Source: Rhodoferax sp. (GTDB lineage: Bacteria > Pseudomonadota > Gammaproteobacteria > Burkholderiales > Burkholderiaceae_C). Taken from it: a stretch of DNA of 15,507 nucleotides. The stretch lies in NCBI GenBank assembly GCA_029946045.1, contig JAQSDS010000410.1:1-15507 (forward strand), read 5' to 3'. Made by a program: the position numbers and the translations under genes. Shown in pieces: positions 1 to 8,873 of this stretch. Below the pieces are notes generated by a model. The model did no database searches. It was not told where the DNA came from and saw nothing but the letters and a program-made list of their open reading frames with translations. The first letter of the stretch is position 1, and each line of letters opens with the position of its first letter.

Positions 1-2912
<2,912 letters not shown>

Positions 2913-2964
2913 TCTGTTCCCAGCTTGTCGTTGCCAGCGGAGCGCGGCATGCCATGCAACATGA

Positions 2965-2979
2965 ATTGGCCTGGCCAAT
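2965..2979. repeat. 15-bp perfect palindrome before lolA
   Basis: ATTGGCC-T-GGCCAAT is a perfect inverted repeat (7-bp arms, one central base) in the 82-nt ftsK-lolA gap, ending 3 nt before the lolA ribosome-binding site. As DNA it could be an operator. As RNA it could fold into a 6-bp stem with a 3-nt loop next to the Shine-Dalgarno sequence. A shorter palindrome, GGCATGCC, lies at 2946-2953. Function is not known. Confidence 0.5.
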
Positions 2980-2982
2980 GGA

Positions 2983-2989
2983 AAAGGGA
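2983..2989 (+). promoter_or_regulatory. Ribosome-binding site that fixes the lolA TTG start
   Basis: AAAGGGA ends 5 nt before the TTG at 2995-2997. There is no ATG in the right frame between this site and the signal peptide, so it supports a non-ATG start for lolA. Confidence 0.7.
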
Positions 2990-2994
2990 CACTT

Positions 2995-3648
2995 TTGAAA
3001 CAATTTTTAATCACACTATTTCTGCTTGCCGCTGGCGCAAGCTCGGCGGACGCGGGTGGCCTGAAAAGCCTGGAGTCATTTGTCAAGACGGTCAAGTCCG
3101 GTCAGGCAGAGTTCACCCAGGTTGTGACCTCGCCCGCCCGGGAAGGACAGGCGCCACGGGTCAAGACCGCCACGGGCAGGTTCGAATTTTCACGACCCAA
3201 CCGTTTCCGCTTTGACTATGTCAAACCTTTTGTGCAAACCATCGTGGCAGACGGTCAGACGCTGTGGCTGCACGACGTGGACCTGAACCAGGTTACCGCG
3301 CGCAAACAAGCGGCGGTGCTGGGCACAACGCCTGCGGCACTGATTGCCTCGGCGGCCGACGTGCAGGCCTTGCAAGCTGATTTTGTGCTGTCCGATGCGC
3401 CCGACAAGGATGGCTTGCAGTGGGTGTTGGCGAAACCGAAATCAAATGACGGGCAGTTGCAGTCGGTTCGGGTCGGCTTTAAGGTGGCAGGGGACGCCGC
3501 CACCAGCACCCTGGCAGTGCTGGAAATTTTGGACAATTTTGGCCAACGTTCGGTGCTGTCCTTTGCCGGCTTCAAGGTCAACCCGGCCTTGCCGGCGACC
3601 AGTTTCAATTTCCAGATTCCAGCCAATGCCGACGTGATCAGGCAGTGA
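2995..3648 (+). CDS. lolA: Outer-membrane lipoprotein carrier protein LolA
   Basis: Periplasmic chaperone that takes lipoproteins released by LolCDE and hands them to LolB at the outer membrane. The product has 217 residues, usual for the family. A signal peptide (MKQFLITLFLLAAGASSADA) is followed by a mature protein starting near GGLKSLESF. The body has LolA-type features: an early helix with FVKTVKSGQAEFTQV, then the GRFEFSRPNRFRFDYVKPF strand segment with its Arg-rich lipoprotein-cavity region, then VADGQTLWLHDVDLNQV. Translation starts at TTG, chosen because a good AAAGGGA site lies 5 nt upstream and the signal peptide begins directly there. The gene follows ftsK by 82 nt in the same direction and is probably co-transcribed with it. 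Its stop lies only 17 nt from the convergent end of the photolyase operon. Confidence 0.95.
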   Translation: MKQFLITLFLLAAGASSADAGGLKSLESFVKTVKSGQAEFTQVVTSPAREGQAPRVKTATGRFEFSRPNRFRFDYVKPFVQTIVADGQTLWLHDVDLNQVTARKQAAVLGTTPAALIASAADVQALQADFVLSDAPDKDGLQWVLAKPKSNDGQLQSVRVGFKVAGDAATSTLAVLEILDNFGQRSVLSFAGFKVNPALPATSFNFQIPANADVIRQ

Positions 3649-3665
3649 GGCGTCAGCCGCGGCGT

Positions 3666-5246
3666 TCAGAGCGTATCTAGGCGCTGGCGGGTCTGGGCGG
3701 CCTGGACTTGCAGCGCAGCCAGCTCCTGCGGCGGCATCTTGGCCAATTGGCGGTAGGCCATGCCGATGCGCGGCTTGCGTTCCAGCTTGTCGGCGTTGCG
3801 CTGGTAAAAGTCCCAGTACAGCGCGTTGAACGGGCAGGCGGCCTCGCCCAGGCGCTGCTTCTTGTCATAGGCGCAGCCTTTGCAGTAGTCACTCATGCGG
3901 TCGATGTAGGCTGCGCTGCTCACATAAGGCTTGGTGGCCAGCAGGCCACCGTCGGCAAACTGACTCATGCCCAGCGTGTTGGGCAGCTCTACCCACTCGA
4001 ATGCGTCGATGTAGACGCCCAGGTACCAGCGGTGCAGCGCCTGCACATCCAGCCCGGCCAGCAGGGCAAAGTTGCCAATCACCATCAGCCGCTGAATGTG
4101 GTGCGCATGGGCGTTTTGCAGCGAGGTGGTGATGGCGGTGGCCAGGCAGTTCATACGGGTGTGACCGGTCCAAAACCACTCTGGCAGCGGCGTGGTGTGA
4201 TCAAAGAAGTTGTGTTGGTCATAACCCGGCATCTGCGCCCAGTAAATGCCACGCACGTATTCGCGCCAGCCGATGACCTGACGGATAAAGCCTTCGGCGG
4301 CGGCCAGTTCGACCCGGCCCGCGCGCCACTCGGCCTCGACTCGGCTCACCACTTCACGGGGGTTGAGCATCTTGACGTTGAGGGCAAACGACAGCAATGA
4401 GTGGAACAGCCGCCAGGCTTTGCGGCTCATGGCGTCCTGAAAGTCGCCAAAATGCGGCAGCGCCTGGCTGATGAAATGGTCCAGCTGTTGCAGCGCCTCA
4501 GCGCGGTTAACGGGCCAGCGGAACTGCGCCGCGCTGGGCTCGCCAAAGCTTTGCACGCCTGTGGTCTGGATGCTGGCCCACAGCGCGCTGTGGTCGTGCT
4601 GCGGGCGCAGGTCGGGTGGTTCGGGGGGTGTGCCTTTCCAGGGCTTTCGGTTCTCAAGATCAAAGTTCCATTGGCCACCGGCGGCTTGGTCAGCTCCGTC
4701 AATCAGCACGCGGTGGCGTTTGCGCATGTGGCGGTAAAAGCTTTCCATCAGCCACTGCTTGCGGCTGGTGAACAGCGCCGCCACTTCATGGCGCTGGGTG
4801 TAGAAGTGTTCGCTATCAACTTGAGAGCCAACCGCATTTTTGAGAAAATGGCTGGAGCCACAAAAAGCTATTAGCTGTTGATCCAGCCGGTATTCATCGG
4901 GGTCCTGGTACTCAAACACCCGTGCCTGGTAGTGCTGCAGCAAGGTGCTTAGGTTGTTGGGCAGGCTTTGCAGGTTGGCCGGGTCGTCAATCTGCAGGTA
5001 ATGCACGCGGTGGCCGGCCTCAAGCAGTTGGCGCGCCAGCTCGCGCATGGCGGCAAAGATGGCAATGATTTTTTGCGCGTGATGCCGCACGTAATCGGTC
5101 TCTTGCCGCATTTCCATCAACACATACAGCACGTCGGGGCGCACCGTGGCAAACCAGCTGTGTTGCGGGTTGAGCTGGTCACCCAGAACCAGGCGCAACG
5201 TGTGGGCTGGGGTGGACGGGGTGACGTTTTGCAGTAGATTTGGCAT
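3666..5246 (-). CDS. Iron-sulfur photolyase/cryptochrome (FeS-BCP; PhrB/CryB class)
   Basis: Flavoprotein of the prokaryotic FeS-BCP group, whose characterised members are the (6-4) photolyase PhrB of Agrobacterium and the cryptochrome CryB of Rhodobacter. Domain order is the N-terminal alpha/beta antenna domain (LRLVLGDQLNP near 17-27), then the all-helical FAD domain. The [4Fe-4S] ligands are visible as Cys367 (RMNC), Cys455 and Cys458 (YCKGC) and Cys471 (EAACPFNALYWDF). Their spacing of 88, 3 and 13 is the same as I recall for PhrB (350/438/441/454). The ATG at 5246 gives 526 residues; a GTG at 5279 would overlap the upstream gene and add 11 residues of no family character. The start is 17 nt after the CRY-DASH stop, so this is the last gene of the operon. 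Residues 125-142 come from an AT-rich stretch that looks inserted (see the feature at 4821-4880). Whether it repairs (6-4) lesions or signals cannot be told from sequence. Confidence 0.93.
   Translation of the reverse strand: MPNLLQNVTPSTPAHTLRLVLGDQLNPQHSWFATVRPDVLYVLMEMRQETDYVRHHAQKIIAIFAAMRELARQLLEAGHRVHYLQIDDPANLQSLPNNLSTLLQHYQARVFEYQDPDEYRLDQQLIAFCGSSHFLKNAVGSQVDSEHFYTQRHEVAALFTSRKQWLMESFYRHMRKRHRVLIDGADQAAGGQWNFDLENRKPWKGTPPEPPDLRPQHDHSALWASIQTTGVQSFGEPSAAQFRWPVNRAEALQQLDHFISQALPHFGDFQDAMSRKAWRLFHSLLSFALNVKMLNPREVVSRVEAEWRAGRVELAAAEGFIRQVIGWREYVRGIYWAQMPGYDQHNFFDHTTPLPEWFWTGHTRMNCLATAITTSLQNAHAHHIQRLMVIGNFALLAGLDVQALHRWYLGVYIDAFEWVELPNTLGMSQFADGGLLATKPYVSSAAYIDRMSDYCKGCAYDKKQRLGEAACPFNALYWDFYQRNADKLERKPRIGMAYRQLAKMPPQELAALQVQAAQTRQRLDTL
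4821..4880. repeat. AT-rich patch inside the FeS photolyase, possible small repeat insertion
   Basis: Within a GC-rich gene this stretch is AT-rich and contains the near-palindrome AGCTATTAGCT (4866-4876). It encodes LIAFCGSSHFLKNAVGSQ, where relatives usually have a short helix plus strand before the conserved FL/FY-x-x-R motif. The protein is about 4 residues longer here than the PhrB pattern predicts: the offset rises from 13 at LGDQL to 17 at the cysteines. It resembles the small dispersed AGCTATTA-type repeats I recall from Rhodoferax and Polaromonas genomes. No second copy exists in this window, so the call is tentative. Confidence 0.35.
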
Positions 5247-5263
5247 GGTGTGAGGGTCTCGGG

Positions 5264-6577
5264 CTACACGGTCTGCCACAGGCGCTGGTAGCTTTGGTCG
5301 GGGTCGTGGTCAAGGGCTTGTTTTGGCACGTTAAAGTGCCGCCCACCGCGCGGGTCGGTGCCCATGCCGGCAATGTAGAGCCAGTTGCCCTGGTTGTTGT
5401 ACACGTCGTAGTCGACTAGCTGGGCTTCAAACCAGGCCGCGCCAGCGCGCCAGTCGCAGCCGAGTTCATGAATCAAATAGCTGGCCACCACTTGGCGCAG
5501 CCGGTTCGACAGGTAGCCGGTAGCCAGCAGCTCGTGCATGGCAGCGTCTACCAGCGGCTCTTGTGTGCGGCCCAGGCACCAGCGGGTGAACAGCGCCGGG
5601 TCGTGGTGCACCGGCGGCACCTTGTCGCGCAGGCCGCGGTACCTGAACAGCTTGTCCCCGTATTGCAAGTGCAGCAGGCGAAAGTAGTCACGCCACAGCA
5701 GTTCCAGCAGCAGCCACTCGGTGCCCTCGTTGGGGCCCTCTTGCTGCGCGTACTGATGAATGGCTTGCGCCACCTGGCGCACCGACAGTGCCCCCGAGGC
5801 CAGCCAGCCAGACAATTTGCTGGAGAAACCGGTGCCTGTGAGCCCGTTGCGCGTGGCTTTGTAGTGGCGTGGCAGCGTGCTGGCAAAGTAACGCGTCAGA
5901 TGGCTTAACCCGGCGCGTTCACCACCGGCAAATTCAGCTTGCCAATAAGGCAGGCTGGTGCGCGGCTCGGGGCTGCTGTCACCCAACTTGCTTAGCTGCT
6001 TTGCCAGGTTTACCGTGGCGTAGCCATGCGCGGTCGTGGGCAATGGCGGCAACTTGATGGGGGCCAACAACGGGGCTGCAGCCTGTATGTTGGCGTGGGT
6101 CAACGCACGGCGAAACTGGGTGTAGACCGCTGGCAAATCTTGCACCTTGAAAGGCAGGGCCTCGGGCTCAAACAAGGTCGACTGCCAGCTGCTGATGACT
6201 TGTACGCCGACCTGTTGCAGGTGCTCGAGCTCGCTTTTTTCATGGGTGGCGGCAATGGTTTCGCAGTGGATGGCCGTGGCGTCCACTGCCCGCGCCAGCT
6301 TGGGCAAGATGTCAGCGGGTGGGCCATTCACCACGGTCAGGGCACTGTCCATGGCGCGCAGTTGTGCGTCGAGGTCGATCAGGCTGTCAAACAGCACCCG
6401 CTGGCGATGCATGCTGAGCTGCATCACGCCCCAACGTGTTTCCCCGTTGTGGATGGCGCTGGCGCTGCCCAGGCAATACACCGGCAGCAGCGTGCCGGCC
6501 TGCGCTGCGGCTTGGCTGAAGGCTGGGTTGTCGTGCAGGCGCAGGTCGTTTCTGAACCAGTAAATCAGGGTGTTCAT
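5264..6577 (-). CDS. Cryptochrome-DASH-type flavoprotein
   Basis: Member of the photolyase/cryptochrome superfamily closest to CRY-DASH, blue-light FAD proteins able to repair cyclobutane pyrimidine dimers in single-stranded or looped DNA and suspected of signalling. The 437-residue product starts with LIYWFRNDLRLHDNPAF, the CRY-DASH antenna-domain opening. Later motifs are GTGFSSKLSGWLASGALS (FAD contacts), ELLWRDYFRLL, TGYLSNRLRQVVASYLIHEL, and DYDVYNNQGNWLYIAGMGTD followed by FNVPKQALDHDPDQSYQRLW, the typical DASH C-terminal signature. It ends right after RLWQTV, a few residues shorter than many relatives. The ATG at 6577 is one nt after the DUF2256 stop (TGA-G-ATG), a coupling geometry that decides the start; the open frame upstream to 6673 only shadows DUF2256. 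The next gene, the FeS photolyase, follows by 17 nt. Confidence 0.93.
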   Translation of the reverse strand: MNTLIYWFRNDLRLHDNPAFSQAAAQAGTLLPVYCLGSASAIHNGETRWGVMQLSMHRQRVLFDSLIDLDAQLRAMDSALTVVNGPPADILPKLARAVDATAIHCETIAATHEKSELEHLQQVGVQVISSWQSTLFEPEALPFKVQDLPAVYTQFRRALTHANIQAAAPLLAPIKLPPLPTTAHGYATVNLAKQLSKLGDSSPEPRTSLPYWQAEFAGGERAGLSHLTRYFASTLPRHYKATRNGLTGTGFSSKLSGWLASGALSVRQVAQAIHQYAQQEGPNEGTEWLLLELLWRDYFRLLHLQYGDKLFRYRGLRDKVPPVHHDPALFTRWCLGRTQEPLVDAAMHELLATGYLSNRLRQVVASYLIHELGCDWRAGAAWFEAQLVDYDVYNNQGNWLYIAGMGTDPRGGRHFNVPKQALDHDPDQSYQRLWQTV

Positions 6578-6578
6578 C

Positions 6579-6734
6579 TCAGCCGGGCGGGGTGGGTTGG
6601 CCACTGCGGCGGCAACGCTCAGAGCAGTATTTGACGTGGCCCCAGTCGCGCTCCCATTTCTTGCGCCAAGCAAAAGCCAGGCCGCAGGTGAGACAGATCT
6701 TGCTGGGCAGCTCGGATTTTTTGCGCATTTTCAT
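6579..6734 (-). CDS. DUF2256 zinc-ribbon-like small protein
   Basis: A 51-residue protein found by translating the minus strand by hand; it was too short for the ORF list. It reads [18 protein letters not shown], then [11 protein letters not shown], then [10 protein letters not shown], the characteristic DUF2256 layout. The four cysteines (14, 17, 37, 41) form CxxC...CxxxC, suggesting a metal-binding ribbon, in a strongly basic protein. The function is unknown. From memory, the family is often encoded beside cryptochromes and photolyases, which fits here: its TGA is one nt before the CRY-DASH ATG. A second in-frame ATG at 6728 is possible. No good Shine-Dalgarno sequence precedes either, so translation may depend on upstream coupling (a 23-codon ORF overlaps its start). 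Confidence in the family is high because of the Trp/Cys pattern. Confidence 0.9.
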   Translation of the reverse strand: MKMRKKSELPSKICLTCGLAFAWRKKWERDWGHVKYCSERCRRSGQPTPPG

Positions 6735-6802
6735 GAGGATGGCGTCAGGGTGAGGCAGGCATCAGGGGTGAAGGCGGTGCCGTTCAGGTTCAGTGATTTC
6801 AT
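6731..6802 (-). other. Possible 23-codon leader ORF before DUF2256
   Basis: A short frame ([20 protein letters not shown]...) starts at the ATG at 6800-6802. Its TGA overlaps the DUF2256 start as ATGA, the same junction seen twice upstream in this operon. It fills most of the 79-nt gap between the shortened photolyase and DUF2256. There is no recognisable family and no clear ribosome-binding site, so it may be chance. Confidence 0.2.
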
Positions 6803-6813
6803 TCAAAACCATC

Positions 6814-7734
6814 TCAATCAAAGCCCAGGCTGAGCTGCGTGCTGGTGGCCGTGCTTGCCAGACGGCCGCGCCGGGTGGCCGCCGCACGTTCGCCTTGAGT
6901 GCTGCGCGACGCGTGTTTTTCCACAATGGCGGCTTTGCCTGCGCGTACTTGCGGGTCGCGGCGCAGGCTGTGCAGGCGGTCTTTGGCAGCGCGGGTGGCC
7001 AGCTTCTGGATAAAGTGACAGTGCCAAAGCAATCGGCTCAAAAAGGCTTCCAGCCCCTTTGCAGCATACGCAGACTGCGCTTTCAGCTGCCGCAATTGGG
7101 TGTCGGTGGCTTGCACCACCTCGCGCAGGCTCAAACACCCAAAGGTCAGGTAGGGCGACAGGTGCGAGCAGGCGCTGGGTGCCGACAGCGGCGACGAGAT
7201 ACCGCCCCGGTAATGCCGGCAGCGGTCGTTTAAAAATTCAGCCAGCATCGCCAAGCCAGCGCTGCGCCCGCCACGTTGGCGCTGGGGTGGGTCAAAGGCG
7301 CCCAGACCGAGTTTTTGCGCGCTGGGCACCGGCTGGGCGGGCCAGGGGCTGGGCTGAAACTGCAACGCACTGGGCTCGGGGCAGGGCAGTTGCGGCGTTT
7401 GGATGTGAGCTGTCCAATGGCTTTGCCCGTGCTTGCGATCTTTCAGGCCGCGTACCACGCCAAATTGGGCGAGCGCCTGCAACTGTGCCAGCACCTCAGG
7501 CACTTCCCCGGTGCGCACATGCAGGCGGCCCCCCAGCGCCCTGAGCGCTTTGGCCAGCTCGCGCAGGCTCTCCAGAACGAACTCAAAATGTTGGCGCGCC
7601 GCGTCTGTCTGCACCCACAGGCTGGTGTCGATCACGTACAGGCACAAGACCGGGCCATGCGTGGTGGCTTCAACCAGTGGCGCATGGTCATGCAGCCGCA
7701 AATCGCGTTTGAACAGGACCACGCTGTAGCTCAT
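6814..7734 (-). pseudogene. Deoxyribodipyrimidine photolyase with two internal deletions
   Basis: Begins as a normal COG0415-type photolyase (MSYSVVLFKRDLRLHDHAPL, residues 1-20) and ends in a family-like C-terminal tail (ATRAAKDRLHSLRRDPQVRAG, then IVEKHASRS, from about residue 246). At 306 residues it is far short of the roughly 480-540 expected. Two joins explain this. Near residue 90 the text passes from VLAQLQALAQ straight to FGVVRGLKDR, omitting the segment that normally contains the ETGN...W.RD region. Near residue 244 it passes from LLWHCHFIQKL straight to the tail, omitting most of the FAD-binding and catalytic helices. Both joins keep the frame, and there are no stops. The retained HLSPYLTFGCLSLREV motif is the normal start of the FAD domain. 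The ATG overlaps the HupE/UreJ stop (ATGA). Most likely a non-repairing remnant, though a retained minimal protein cannot be excluded. Confidence 0.8.
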
Positions 7735-8873
7735 AGCAATTTAAGGTTGAAGGCACGTTCAACAAACCAGAACGCAGCCAAGCCCAAGGCCAACACCGAG
7801 CCGCCAACGAACACCCCTTGACGGTAAAAAGCGGTGTGTCTTAGCCAGTAGGCCAGCGGTAAAAAAGCAAGCACGATGGCCAGTTGGCCCAGCTCCACAC
7901 CAAGGTTAAAACCCAGGAGCGAGAGCACCATCGCGCCCTGGGGTAAACCCAGATCTGCCAGCACGCTGGCAAAGCCAAAACCGTGAATCAGACCAAAGCC
8001 AAAGGCCATCATCCAGCGCCGATGCGCCACCACCGGCCTGAGGTTGTTGGCTGCCGCCAGCACCACGGACAGTGCAATGCTGGACTCGACCACCCTTGAG
8101 GGCAGCGCCACCAACTGCAGTGCCGCCAGCGTCAGGGTGATGGAGTGGGCTACGGTAAAAGCGGTCACCACCCACAGCACCTCACGCAAGGCTTGGCCAA
8201 AGCTGCTCACGGCACGCCAACGCTGCATATGAAAAATCAGCACCGCAGGCAGCAGCAAGGAGAGCAGGAACAAGATGTGGTCAAAGCCGATCCAGATGTG
8301 CCAGATGCCTTCCTTCACATACTGGCCAAACTGCGCCAGGCGCGAACCGCCGCTGGCTTTGAAGCTTTGCTCGGCAGCCTCGGGTGCCAGTACCGCGCTT
8401 TGGATTTGCCCGTCAAGATGGAGTCGCAGCAAGCCGCGGTGCAGTGCGTCAACTTCAAACATGAGGTGGTAGGCCAATTGCAGGTCACCCTCTGCACCTG
8501 GACAGGTACCGCGCAAACGCAGCACGGCGTAGCTGCCATCGGTATGTTCATCCACCTCAAGCCGGTCGGCTGTCATGCTGCAGTGGCCACCGCGCTGCAG
8601 CTTCAGGCGCGCCAGCGCCCAGGCGCTTAGTTCGCTTTGACGTTGGCGCAGCTCACCCCAGGTGATGTCGCCATTGCCATCGCCGTCCAGACCCATGGCA
8701 AAGTCGATGTCGCGCAGGGCGATGTCCCATTGGCCGGTGACGCTTTGGCCCTGAACATCAAGCACCAAATAGCTGTCGCTGGCCTTGTGCGCCAACGCCT
8801 GGCCACTCAAGGTCAGCAGCAGCCACAGCACAGTCAGCAGGCGGTTAAGCGGAAATTGCGGGAGGAGATTCAT
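7731..8873 (-). CDS. HupE/UreJ-family membrane protein with EF-hand loop
   Basis: 380-residue envelope protein. A signal peptide (residues 1-28, ending GQALA) leads into a periplasmic domain of about 160 residues. Then comes a HupE/UreJ-type multi-pass membrane domain from about 188, with the motifs GIWHIWIGFDHILFLLSLL, FTVAHSITL, FGLIHGFGFA and GFNLGVELGQ. The conserved His, Asp and Glu residues in these helices are typical of the family and suggest metal handling. HupE and UreJ themselves are linked to nickel uptake, but the substrate of this longer type is not established. The periplasmic part holds a canonical EF-hand loop, DGDGNGDITWGE at 63-74, with acidic or Asn residues at loop positions 1, 3, 5, 7 and 12, so Ca2+ binding is likely. 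Start and stop both overlap neighbours by 4 nt (ATGA), coupling it to the TPR gene upstream and the photolyase remnant downstream. Confidence 0.88.
   Translation of the reverse strand: MNLLPQFPLNRLLTVLWLLLTLSGQALAHKASDSYLVLDVQGQSVTGQWDIALRDIDFAMGLDGDGNGDITWGELRQRQSELSAWALARLKLQRGGHCSMTADRLEVDEHTDGSYAVLRLRGTCPGAEGDLQLAYHLMFEVDALHRGLLRLHLDGQIQSAVLAPEAAEQSFKASGGSRLAQFGQYVKEGIWHIWIGFDHILFLLSLLLPAVLIFHMQRWRAVSSFGQALREVLWVVTAFTVAHSITLTLAALQLVALPSRVVESSIALSVVLAAANNLRPVVAHRRWMMAFGFGLIHGFGFASVLADLGLPQGAMVLSLLGFNLGVELGQLAIVLAFLPLAYWLRHTAFYRQGVFVGGSVLALGLAAFWFVERAFNLKLL

Noticed and set aside
3708..4400. 230-codon plus-strand open frame
   Set aside because: Antisense shadow of the FeS photolyase, whose cysteine motif and conserved text are on the minus strand; the plus-strand translation resembles no family.
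5247..5279. GTG start adding 11 residues to the FeS photolyase
   Set aside because: Lies within the end of the CRY-DASH gene, and the extra residues precede an already extended N-terminus; the ATG at 5246 is preferred, though the GTG is not excluded.
6026..6634. 202-codon plus-strand open frame
   Set aside because: Antisense of CRY-DASH; no motifs and no ribosome-binding site.
6578..6673. N-terminal extension of CRY-DASH to 6673
   Set aside because: Low-complexity Ala-rich text that overlaps DUF2256 in another frame; the family start WFRNDLRL is served by the ATG at 6577.
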